From positions 12,572,204 through 12,636,203 of the forward strand of contig NC_041019.1 of NCBI RefSeq assembly GCF_004193775.1: 64,000 nt of DNA. Direction: 5' to 3'. How positions within the stretch are numbered: position 1 is the stretch's first letter; each line of letters opens with the position of its first letter. The position numbers and the translations under genes were made by a program. The stretch is from Glycine soja. Its lineage: Eukaryota > Streptophyta > Magnoliopsida > Fabales > Fabaceae. The notes beneath the pieces are model-generated. The model did no database searches. It was not told the DNA's origin and worked only from the letters and a program-made list of their open reading frames with translations. This document shows positions 1 through 12,900 of the stretch, piece after piece.

Positions 1-170
1 ATAAAAATCTTCTTTTTATCAGGAAAATATTAACATTAGACAATGATTATGTTATGGCTATATAGGTTGATCATTTATGAATAGGAACAGCAGTCATTTC
101 TTAATTCCTACCCAAAAATTGAGAAACAAGTAGTTGATTATTAAACATTTTTTAAATTTCAAGATTGCAG
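1..170 (+). other. Intron sequence upstream of the first visible callose synthase exon
   Basis: AT-rich sequence ending in the acceptor TTGCAG at 165-170. I see no coding motif in it. It is presumably part of the intron preceding exon 171-283. Confidence 0.6.
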
Positions 171-920
171 GAAGAGGAGCTTACAGCAAGACATGCTCTA
201 AGAACTGATGCTAGGGAGCTGCAGACCTACTACCAACATTTCTATGAAAAGAAAATCCGGGATGGAGAATTTAATCAAAGACCGTGAGGCTTAATCTTAA
301 ACTTGTGCTTTCAAGTTTTATGAATTGTGTTATGATGTCTGATTCTTCTGATATTGCTCTTGAAGGGAGGAGATGGCTAAGAATGTTCAGATTGCCACTG
401 TATTGTATGAAGTGCTAAAGACTATGGTATCTCCACAAAATATTGAGGAAAAGGTTTGTTTTGCTTGATTAGGCTACCATGACTAAAATTTGTATAATAC
501 TTGTAAACATAGTTCGGACATGGACTAAGGATGTTGTTTTATTGCCAGACAAGAAGGTACGCTGAGGATGTTGAGCATAAGAGGGGACGATATGAACACT
601 ATAATATCCTTCCATTATATGCTGTTGGTGTTAAACCAGCAATCATGGAACTTCCCGAGGTTTGTATGTCTGGGACATATACATTGTATGTTTTGCTTCT
701 GCCAATAATATAATTGCTCAGAAATTTTAAATTTTTAATCTGCTTGTTTTCTTTTTCTTGAACATTATAGATCAAAGCAGCAATTGCTGCTTTATGTAAC
801 GTGGATAATCTTCCAATGCCCATAATTCATGCAAGACCTGACGATTCTACAGTGCCTATGGAGAGGCTTAAAGAAGTGAATGATATACTTGATTGGATTG
901 CCTTTGTTTTTGGGTTTCAG
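171..920 (+). CDS. CALS7: Callose synthase exons 1-4 (N-terminal cytosolic region)
   Basis: Exons 171-283, 366-453, 549-659 and 771-920 encode about 154 residues. They contain the family blocks [46 protein letters not shown] and [18 protein letters not shown], and end in WIAFVFGFQ before the intron 4 donor. This lies in the Vta1/callose-synthase N-terminal region. The first exon opens after a TTGCAG acceptor at 165-170, so the start codon and earlier exons lie upstream of the window. The three introns inside this block are 82-111 bp, the normal size for this gene family, in contrast to intron 4. Confidence 0.9.
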
Positions 921-3900
921 GTAATGAATATTTTCCCCCTCCCCCTTCTATTTCCTAATCTCACTTTAATATGAAATTATCCTGGTTACAAATGTAGGTG
1001 AGAATTAGGTGCCACACCTAGACGGAATCTAACGTGCCACGGTCTAGCATTGCACCGTGCCACACTTTTGTGAGCCGTTAGATATAACAGTTAATAATTG
1101 AAGGGTTGTTTTTTTTTAGTTATTTGATTTTGTTAAAGCAAGACAGCATATACCATGAAAACATAAAACAAAACCATAAAACCGTAGAACAAAAAGAGAG
1201 GAAGGGAAGAATAGAGTTATTTTTGCTTTTCTTTGCTACATAACCATGTTGTTCTGCATGTTTTCATTCCCTCTATGCCTTTCATGGCCTCCGAAACTCC
1301 TTCCACTGAAAATTCTTTGGACCCCACTTCAGCCATGACGTTTACTAACGTCCCATTCATTCCATGTGAAAAATTGACTGGATCCGCCAATTATACTACC
1401 TGGGCAGCCATTGTCAAACTTTGGTTTCATGGTCAAGGACATGCTGACCACTTGACAGCTAAGGTTACGGACATTCCCAATAAGGATCTAGCCCTTTGGC
1501 GCCAAATAGACACCTCTTTGTGCAACGTCCTTTGGTACTCTATTGCTCTTAATCTTCAAATTTCATACCAGGCATTTGACACAGGTTATGAGGTTTGGAG
1601 CAAAGCCAAGAAAGTTGACTCCAACGATGTTCATTGTCTCTACAGTGTGATAACCACTATGTTGTCCACAAAACTTGAGAATATGCATATGTAGACGTAT
1701 CTTGGTAAGCTCGATCGTTTGATTGCTAATGATTATAACAATTTGATGTCTTTCACTTCTAATTCAGAGACTTTTTATCGGCAACGTAACCAGTACTTCA
1801 TGCTTCTAACTCTTCCTAGTCTCCCACATGACATTGATTCGGTGCATAACCAGATTTTGTTGGCCCCTACTGTTCCTACTCATGACATAGTTAGTGAACA
1901 GTTATTGTGTCTCTCCACTCCTCATGTTTTTGGTCATTCCTTTGCCTTTTCCTCTTTTGTTGATTCCTCCACCGTTGTCTCACACTTATATCATGGAGGA
2001 GGTTGTGCTGGCAAGAATCATCGTTCGAATTATTGTAAAAATTATGGCCACATTGAATCGAAGTGCCACACCAAAGTTCAAAACTAGTTGAAATCAACAA
2101 ATGTTGCCTAGGTCACTAATATCCAGCCCCCACTGAGGATGTCACTTTCTCTGCCAGCGAGTATCATGATTCCTTTAGTTTTGAGCAGTCCAGCAATCTA
2201 CCTTGTCTGTTACTGTCTTAGCTCGATCTGGTAATCCTGTAGCCTTTGTCTCTTAGTCATCATCTCTTGGACCTTGGATACTTGACTCAAGGTCCTCTGA
2301 TCATATGATCGGTAACCAATTTTTTTCTCTCAATAGTCATTATTGGACCCTTTGTCTTCTGTTACTCTCGCAGATGATTGTTAGATTAAAGTTGGTGGCA
2401 TTGGTAAAACCCACCCACTTCCCAACCTCCCTTTGAATTTTGTCTTGTTTGTTCCTTGTTGTCCTTTCAATTTGATTTCCATTAGCAAACTCACTTGCTC
2501 CCTTAATTTCTTTATCTTGTTTGTTAATAATTTTGTTCTGGTTCAGGATCGATGAACTAAACAGATGATTGGAGCAGAACATGCATCTAGGGATTGTATC
2601 ACCTTTTACCATCGATTGCCTGTGAATCCACTGCTTCTGCCGATCTTACCCGTCTCTGCCTTTATCATCCCAGCTTAGAGAAGTTGCGTCTTTTAGTTCT
2701 TAGTCCCTCTACACTTACGCTGTTACAGTGTGACTCATGTCAGTTAGAAAAACATGTTTGTAATTCTTATAGTCCTCGAGTAAAAAAAATGTGCTAAATC
2801 ACCATATTGGATAAAACTAAGTGATAAAGTGTTTGAGAAGCTGAGAAAGTGTTTGAAAAGATGAGAAAATTGAGAGAAAAGACTGATTATTACTAGACTG
2901 AAAAGTTAATCTGAGTTGGTTACAAAGAGAGGTATATATAGACCTCTGAACCTTTACACTAGCACTAACAGAATCTAACCAACTAACAGTAAAGGTTAAC
3001 TGAATTAACTAACAAACTAACTATACTAACTAACAGACTAACTGAATTAACTAGCAAACTAATTGTACTAACTAACTGAACTAACTAATTTTGTTATTAG
3101 ATATCTAATGCTAGATAAATGTTGTTAGCAAAGGCTAACAGTCCTTACAAGTACACACAATTACAAACTATTTATACAGTTTTACAACACATGCTCTAAT
3201 ATTCTAATATCCTCCCTCAAACTCAAGGGGAAGAGTTTTCAGAAGAAATACTATTCATATTGAGTTTGTCTCTGAGTATCTCAAATCTTGCTGAACAAAG
3301 AGGCTTCATCAGCACATCAGCCTGATCTAAGGCTGGAATATGTACAATTGAAAATTGTTTGGCCAGAACTTTTTCTCTAAGAAGAAGACATCAACTTCCA
3401 TGTGCTTTGTATAACTATGGAACACAAGGTTGTGAGCAATGGACACAACACTTTGGTTGTCACAGAAAAGGACAGGAGTAGTGAATGGCACTTGTAATTT
3501 TGTTAAAAGAGCATGAATCCAAGTTAACTCAATGGAAGTTTGAGCTAAACTGCGATATTCAGCTTCAGTGCTAGATCTGGCTGTGAATTTTTGTTCGCGG
3601 GACCACCAAGATATTAGGTTTAGACCAAGAAATATTGCAGCCCCTAAGGTGGAACACCTGTCATCCACATTTGATGCCCAATCAGCATCACAGAATGCAT
3701 GGATAACCAAGGGCCTTGTAGCAAGAGCAGGCTAAAGAAGTAATCCATGAGATAAAGTTCCCTTGAGATACCTTAGTATTCTTTTCACTATTGGCCAATG
3801 AGAGTCTAGAGGTGCAGCCATAAATTGACAAACCTTATTGATAGCAAAACTGATTTCAGGCCTTGTGAGAGTAGCATATTGTAAGGCACCAACCACTGAT

Positions 3901-6900
3901 CTATATAAAGTTGGGTCATGAAAAATATCAGCACCATGTCAAGATAGTTTGCAATTAGATACCACTAGAGAAGAAATAGAATGGGCTTCAGCCATGTGAG
4001 TTTTGTGAAGTCAGTCTCGAATGTATTTACTCTGAGTCATCAATACAGAATTATTAGGGAGATATTTGATCTCTAGACCCAATAAATAATCCAAATGACC
4101 AAGTTGTTTGAGAGAGAATGCAGTGTGAAGTTTGGTTGTGAGCTGTTGACTTAGAGAGGTAGAACTACCTGTGATGATTATATCATCCACATAGACCAAA
4201 ACATAAACAGTATGAACCTGCTGCTTGTAGACGAAAAGAGAAGTGTCACATTTGCTCCTTTCGAATCCAAACTGAAGTAGAGTGGATTTCAGCCTATCAA
4301 ACCACTGCCTTGGAGCTTGTTTCAAGCCATAAAGAGCTTTATTTAGCTTGCAAACCGGGGATTTATCTGCAACTTCAAAACATGAAGATTGTGTCATAAA
4401 TATAGATTCTTTAAGAACCCCATTTAAGAAAGCATTATTTACATCAAGCTGAAATAACTCCCACCCATGTGACAGAGCAAGGGTAAAAACAATACGAATA
4501 GTAACAGGTTTGATTAAAGGAGAAAAGGTCTCATGAAAGTCAAAGCCATGAACTTGATGAAACCCTTTTGCTACCAGTCTTACTTTAAACTTGTTGATGG
4601 AACCATCAGAATTTTCCTTTACTCTAAAAACTCACTTGCACCCAATAGCCTATCTATTGGAAGGTAAAGAAACTAAGTCCCAAGTTTTATTTTTCAACAA
4701 AGCATCATATTCTTGTTGCATGGCAACACGCCAATCTGCATTTTCTAGAGCTTGCTTCATAGTTTTAGGTTTAGAATGAGTAAGAAATAACGAAGGATGT
4801 AGTCTAGGATTTTGAATTCCAAATTTGAATCTTGTTTGCATGGGATGTGTGTTAGTTGGTATAGAGCTTGGTGCTGAAGGAGACTTAGAGGAGGATTTAT
4901 TGATGGTTGTGGACTCTAAAGTTTGAGGATGAACAGATGTGCATTCAGAGGGGGTGAGTGAATGAGATTCAGGAAGAGGAATTGTAGGTGAATGAATGGG
5001 ATTATTGGAAAAACCAGGAAGAACAAGAGGTGTAGAAGTAGAATGAGAGGGAGATGGTTGAGACAATTTAGGTGTAGTGACTATTGAAGGTGGAGATAGA
5101 TTAGGATTAATAGTGAAATAAGAGTCAAGATTTTTGACTGAGTTGGAAAAGGAGGGAAAAAGATCAAAATAAGGAAATCTCAATTCATTAAAGAACACAT
5201 CTTTAGAGATATATATTTTTCCAGGAGATAGGCATCTGTAACCTTTATGAGATGAAGAATACCCTAAAAATAAACATTCTTGAGATCTAAAATCAAGTTT
5301 ATGTGCATGATAAGGTCTTAACAAGGGAAAACAAACACAACCAAATGTTTTAAGGAATTGAAAATCAGGATCCTTGTTAAAGAGAGTGACAAAGGGTATG
5401 GCAAAATTTAGGGAAGCAATCAGAAGTCTGTTGATTAGATAGACAGTAGTGGTAAAAGCATAATCCCAAAACTGCAAGGGTAATGATGCATGATGTAACA
5501 ATGTAAGGCGCAAATCAACTATGTGCCTATGTTTCCGTTCAACCACACCATTTTGATGATGAGTGTGAGGACAAATAAGTCTATGAGAGATGCCATAAGA
5601 ATTTAGAAAAGTAGTAAAAGGTCTATATTCACCATCCCAATAAGACTGAACACTTTTGATTTTAGTATTAAGTTGAAGTTCAACCATTGACTTAAAAGCT
5701 TGAAAGACATAGAGAGTTTCACCCTTAGATTTGATGAGAAATATCCAAGTGTACCTAGAAAAGGACACATGGTATTTATAACCAGCATATGAAGTTAAAT
5801 GTGAAGGTCCCTACAAGTCTGTGAAGATAAGTTCCAAAGGAGAATAAACATAAATAAAAGTGTGAGATGGTAATATGTGAGACTTTCCCATACAACATGA
5901 AGAACAAAAATATGAGAGGTTTTTATTTGATGGAGAAATATTACAATGTTTGAAAACTAGTTGCATTACATGTCTATTAGGATTACCTAATCTAGTATGC
6001 CAAAGACTAGCAGTATTAGCAAAAGAAACAACAGAATTAGGAACCAATATGACCACTACCATGGCCAAAAGATCCTTTAAAACCACCAAAAACACCATAT
6101 TTATAGGAATTCGGGTGTGAATAACCTAGAGTGTAGTTCTGTGATGGAGAGCTTAACATTTGAGCTTCTTTATTGTAACGAACCAAATGTGTTTCATGGC
6201 CATAAAGCAAGGCCTCAATTTCAGCTATTGATGGAGTGTGTTTCTTGCCTTCAATTATAGAGATTATCGGTGCATAATTTGACGAGAGCCCTTCAAGCAG
6301 TGCATCAACATATTCCTCATGTTGCACCGAAACAACAACTCCAACAAGTTCATCAACATAACTTTTGATTTTATGCATATATTCATCGATAGATTTGCCT
6401 TCAAGTGAAACTGCACGCATCGCGGTTCTCAATTGTCTAGCACGACATTTAGTGTGCAAGCTGAAATACTCATGAATATTGTCCAAAACCTGATACGAAT
6501 GATTCGAGCCCAGCATGTGTGACGCCCTCTACCTCTCACATATATGTACTAATAATAAAAGAAATAAGAAATCAGAATTAATTAAAAGTTTTTAAAACAC
6601 ATTTAAATACAAGCCTTTCAAAAGGGTAAAAGGCTCACATTCACTTTTCTAACCTCATAATAAAACTTGTCCAAATAAATAATAAATCATCTCGGCTCAA
6701 AACAAGGTTGTCCAAAACTTCATGCAGTTAATATAGAAACCTATACCCCAATGTCACATCCTATCAGAGAATTGTGTTCTCGTGTCCTCTAGCATGAGGT
6801 TCTTCATAGTCATCCATCTAACCATCTGCTCCCATGAACACAAAGTTCGAGATCATCACAGGATCCAAACACAAATAGCACACGGGGAGTGAGTTATCAC

Positions 6901-9900
6901 ATTTCTAATTAATAGAGAGAAACAAGACAACATGTAGGTATAAATATCATATAAACAAAATACAATTTACTTAAGTATAACTCACATTATTTCACCACTT
7001 TGTTGCACAACATCACATCACAACACCACACGTCTCATTCATTTTCACAACATTCACGTACTCAATGATCAAAACACAATATCACTAAATCAATCAATAT
7101 CGATCAATACACAAGCGTTATGCAACAGATACACTAAGACTCAATCCTATATGCAATGTGGTACCATGTCAGTGAAAAACCTTGTCGGGCACCTAGGAGT
7201 ACATGACAAGACAAACCACACACTAGCAAGTCAGGCCCCTCTCACTAGGTAAAATCATAGGGAGACCAGTCAGGGTCACGCTATTTTGCGAGAATGCTTC
7301 AGCCATGTGGGATCGGCACAGACTTAAAGGAGTATTCAAACCGGGTGTATTTACCCCCAAGGCCTACACTCTGAATAGTCCGTCAGGGTCTTTCCCTCCT
7401 GATTCAGGTCCAACCTAGAAAATATTTTAGCACATAGACTCTATCTATGAACTGTACAAAACACACGACTCCTCAATTTTTCCCAAAATAGTTTTATCTC
7501 ATCGCGCTTGTGATTAAATTCGTTGGGTCCCCACAGTGGTTTCCATCACAATACTTATCGTGCATGAACTCGTCGCCCTTAAAGGGTCTTAACATTTACT
7601 CGTTCATAACTCAATGTACACAACATCTCAATGCACATATATATTACAAGTAAATACATACTCAATTTATCACATACACTCAGGCTCAATCACAATGGTA
7701 TAATCTCAATTTAACATGTTATCACATCTCATGAATCATATATACTTTACCTATAAACTATGCAATACACACGACTACTCAATTGTTCTCAAAATAATTT
7801 TATCTTGTCGCACTTGTGATTAAACTTGTCGGATCCTCACAGTGGATCTCATCACAATACTCGTCGCACAAAAACTCGTCGCCCTTAAAAGATCCTACAA
7901 TTGTGACTACACAATTCATAGCTCACAACTCAATACACACATCTCAATACACATCTATTTTGCCATTCATCACAGGTTCAATTTGTCACTCACTCATAAT
8001 TTGAATCACAATTTCATAATCTCAATATAAAAATTTATACAAAAGGTTTATCACAACATGGGGGGTAAATCCCCTCAAATAATTTCACATAATTATATCA
8101 AAATTGTAAGTATAAAAAAACGAAAACACCAAGAGCACTCAATTTTATCAACCAATTTGCATCAGGAAATCAATATTGTATTTATAATCATAAAGGAAAA
8201 ATTATAATTCAATAAACATCCCAAAATAAACCCCAATTTAAATCTCCACGTGTGTTACGACAGTGATAGTGGCATCTCTAGCAATTTCCTGAGATTCCTT
8301 GAGCTATTCCTCTGATTTGCTCACATAGGATTTTCAAGCGTTAGAGTGAAGAAGAAGAGATTAAATCCTTCATTTTATACTGTATTTGTGCGATTCATTT
8401 TTCTCTCTCCACGAATATTATGATGAAAATCCCAACGGTGAAAATATCCAGAATTGAATTGCGAACCAGATGTCCAAATTTCACGATGATCCAACGGTTA
8501 ACGAGTCCAAGATCATAGTTTTATTGGACAAGTTTTGAGTATTTGCGGAAAAAGAGAAAGCTACGATTCAAATGACATTTCTCTTAACTCTAACATTGTT
8601 ATACAATTTCCAATGGTGAAAACTCTCGGAAATGAGTTGCAAACCTGGTACTTAAATTTCTTGACGATTCAACGGTAAAAGAGTTTGGGATCGTCATTTT
8701 ACCGAGACAAGTTTGAGTGTATGTGGAAAAAAAAGAGGGTTTTGGGAGTGAGAGAAGGGAAAACGAATTTGAGAGGAAGAAAAAGCGCAGAGATGTATCG
8801 TCAGTCTGAAAACTGACCTAAGATGTCTCTATTTATAGCTAAGGTACTCTCACTCTATTTATTTTTTAGTTTGTTTTATATAAAGAACTCTATTTTATTT
8901 TCTATCAAATGTATAAATAAAATACCTTTTTTATTTTCTCTCAAACCATTATTTTAATTAATAAAGTTATTTCTCCTTATTTATTTAATTATAAAAATCT
9001 CATCATTTTTCTAAAACTCTATTTATTTATAAATAACAATCATTTTTAAATTAGTTTACGAAAAATGGGATGTTACAGCACGCGTGACAAGATTGATTTT
9101 GAGAGTGTGGATTGCAGCCAAACAAGAAGTGTTTGGTCCTGAACTTCCTAAGCTTCATACTCAGGATTCACATGATCTGCAACACGATCATCCTCCACGA
9201 GATAGCGAGGCGGAATGACAAGATTGACAATGAAATGCTGTAATTTATGCGCTTGATCACTGGTTCTACATGATGTCGCCAGTGAAGTAGTTTGAATCAT
9301 CGAGCTTCTCGGCAACAGAAATGACTGACTGAGTTACATGATTAGAAGGTGCGGAATACATGGATATACAGATCATGAATGATAACTACAAAGGATAGGC
9401 TCTCGATACCATATTGGAAAAAATTGAGTGATAAAGTGTTGAGAAGATAAAAAAAATTGAGAGAAAAGACTGATATTATTACTAGACTGAAAAGTTAATC
9501 TAAGATGGTTACAAAGAGAGGTATATATAGACCTTTGAACCTTTACACTAGCAGTAACAGAATCTAACCAACTAACAGTAAAGGCTAACTAAACTAACTG
9601 TACTAACTAACAGACTACTTGAATTAACTAACAAACTAACTATACTAACTAATTATGTTATTAGATATCTAATGCTAGAGAAGTGTTGTCAGCAAAGGCT
9701 AACAACCCTTACAAGTACACACAATTACAAACTGTTTATACAATCTTACAACACATGCTCTAATATTCTAATACACCATTTGCTTTAGTTCACTCCGTTA
9801 TATGGAGGCCTAATCAAGTATGTTCAACTTTACATTATTACTATTTTGTTACATTTATTGATGACTTTTCTCATGGTTCTGGGGTCTTCTTAATGAAATT

Positions 9901-12900
9901 AAAACCGTTCTGATGTCTTTTCTATCTTTTAAAGTTTTTTTGCATGAAATTACTAATCAATTTGGGACACCTATTTAAAATTTACGCACTAATAATGTCA
10001 GAGAATATTTGTCTTCCCAATTTTAGTCTTTTGTAGCATCACAGGAAATTCTCCATCAAACTTCTTGTGTTCTCACACCATAACAAAATGGTGTCACTGA
10101 ACAAAAAAATCGTCACCTGGTTGAAACCACTCCTACCCTTCTCCCTTACTGCATGTTCCATGATCAATTGCATGCCTTCACCTGTCCCCAACAATAAGAC
10201 CCTATCTCTATCTTGTAACTGCAATAGGAACTCTGCCTTGTTCCTTTCTGTGTCTTTGGCTGTACATGTTTTGTCGATCTTACTCAAAGTAAAGATAAAC
10301 TCTTTGCCAAGTTTCTTAAGTGTGTTTTTCTCGGTTACTCTTGCCTCCAGAAAGGATATTGTTGCTTTTGTTTGCAACTTTAATGGTATCTTATTCATGC
10401 TAATGTCATTTTCTTTGAGTCTACTACATTCTTCTTTGAGACTGTTTTCAATAATGAACCTCTAGCTAATCAACCTATTGTTTCAACTTTGGTGTGTTGT
10501 TCCACAACCACTAATGTTTCATTTGCGAAGTTTGTGACATCCACTAGTGGTTCTAGCTAATGATCCCCCAGCATCATCTCCTTTTCCAAATGAACCTCCA
10601 ACAACGTCTCTTACACCTGATTTTCCCATTGTCCTGCACAAAGGTATTTAGTCCACCTGCAATACTAACCCTTTATATCCTCGTACTCTTCATTGTGACC
10701 AATTATCTCCTCTATGGATTCTCTGTCTATTCCTAAGTCTACTGGTCAAGCTATGGCTATTCCTTGTTGGTGACAGGCAATGTTGGATGAATTTGCTACT
10801 TTACAGGTTAGAGCCACATGGTAACTAGTACTTTTGACTCTAGAGAAGACTACTATTTATTGTAGCTTGTGTACAGAATGAAGGTTGGACCGAATGGTAG
10901 TATTGATCGATTCAAAGCTTGTTTGGTGGCTAAAAGGGGTATATTCAGATCTTTCGCCTCGACCATAAGGATACCTTTTCCCCCTTGGTTAAGATTAATT
11001 TTGTTCATTTGTTTCTTTCTATGGTTGTTATTTGTCTTGGCCACTTCACCAATAGGATATCAAAGTGTCTTCTTACATGGTGAGTTGCAAAATGAGGTTT
11101 ACATGGATCAACCACTAAGTTTTAGCTTCTGGTGGATCTCATCTTGTTTGTCCTTTTCAATAATGCTCCCTCTATGGTTAGAAGTAGTCTCCTTGTGCCT
11201 AGTTTGGCCATTTCAGCTCGCCCTCAATTCAATTTGGTATGACTCATTGTAAAGCTAACCATTTTGTTATCTTCATTCACTCTTCATCTAGCCTTTGCAT
11301 TTATTTGGTGGTCTATGTTGATGACATAGTCACTATTGGTGATGGCTCTAATGGTACTTGCTGATGTGTAAAATATGTAGGGCTCGCACTAGAGCAAGTG
11401 TACATCCTATGCAATAGTAACATGTGGACTCAAAAGTTCAGATGTTGAATCCAAATGACCAATTGTATTTTCAATTAGTCAAGTTTATTAAACTAACCAT
11501 TGAAGTGATTAAAAAGAGAATTTAAATATTTTTATATGGTTTAATTTTTAGAAGAAAAAAAATAAATAAATACAAAGAGAGGTTTTGAGTGATGGTAAGA
11601 ACGACTAGGAATTATGACTCACTAGATAAAAGACCAAAAATATAATTTGAACTTTTTATTTAGTACGATCATTTATTTTGAGGATGCTCTATGAGGGTTT
11701 CTTACTCTTCTTTTAGCAAATTCTCTTTCTATTATTTAATTAATTCCTATTTAAAAATAGTAAAACCTGTCAAAATACATGGTATGGGATACTTGAAATA
11801 ACAAAAATTTTGCTTAAATTCCTACTGCTCGTAACATTAATGGTATCTAGATAACAGTAGTATGGCATACTTACAGAATTGTGTTGAGAACATAAAAAAA
11901 TTATTCTAGCATTATTTTATTTTATTTTACATTTGATAAGCATGTATTGTCGGTGTAAAAGTTTTTTTTAGTGTCAATCAATCAGATAATATCCTTGGTA
12001 ATAATTTTTAAGGTAATTATTATAAATGAAACTCAACAAACTTGTAATGCACATAGTGATTGGCAATGTAAAATGCCTTTACATCTACACTGTCAATCCA
12101 TATATTATGTCATACTCACTTCTGGTGAATAATCTGATTTAATGTTTCCTTCTACTTCGGGATACAAAGAAAGGAAATGTGGCAAATCAAAGGGAGCACC
12201 TTATACTATTACTTGCCAACATGAATATAGGGGACAGGGCTGAATCATCTCATCAGGTGGCTATTATTTCCTGCAAATCTGCAAAAAGCTTTTGTGTTTC
12301 TGGATTTTTTTCATATTTCATGGACAGGATAATGCTAAATTTGAACGTTGTAATTACATTTCCACTTATCGTATTAAATGCTAACAAGAATCTTGTTGCA
12401 GCTCCACTCAGAAACTGTAGAAAAGTTGAAGGCTACAATTTTAAAAAATTATGAGTCATGGTGTCATTATGTGCATTGTGAAGACAATCTTAGGTAATTG
12501 AATGTTTTATTATGAGATAATAAAACCAAAAGTTTTCAATTTGAAATAACATTTTATTTTTAAACATTTTTTAAATTAAAAAGCAAAAAAAATATTACCA
12601 TGTAACGCTTCAATCATCCCTTACTATTTTCTATAAATGTTTTTACTCAATTTAAAACCGTAAAATTAACCCTCCCTCCCCTTTATCTCCAAACCCGTGC
12701 CTCCAAGCACACTCTAAATTGTGCCTCATATAATGTTTATATACCAACAACAGCTCTTTGGTTCATTGTGGTGTATGAATTTTTTTAACATTATAGGTTT
12801 CTAGAAGATTACGACATGCAACAGATAGAGCTGATTTATATTGCACTTTATCTTCTAATATGGGGAGAAGCTTCAAATATTCGCTTTATGCCTGAATGTC

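Larger units (their letters stand above)
2805..9773 (-). mobile_element. Ty1/copia retrotransposon B, - strand, nested in copia A
   Basis: Bounded by two related LTRs (2805-3209 and 9412-9773) that start TATTGG and end TAATA, with the 5-bp target duplication CACCA at 2800-2804 and 9774-9778. In the element's own sense, a tRNA-Met-like primer site (TGGTATCGAGAGC, minus strand, about 9398-9411) follows the right LTR, and a purine tract (GAGGGAGGA) directly precedes the left LTR. Gag, protease/integrase, reverse transcriptase and RNase H follow in that order from right to left. It carries several in-frame stops, and a solo LTR (6518-9077) is inserted in its gag, so it is dead. The LTRs differ by indels in an ACTAACT-rich section. 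Confidence 0.9.

Noticed and set aside
10039..10398. 119-codon - strand frame in copia A
   Set aside because: It is antisense to decayed copia integrase text and has no motif of its own.
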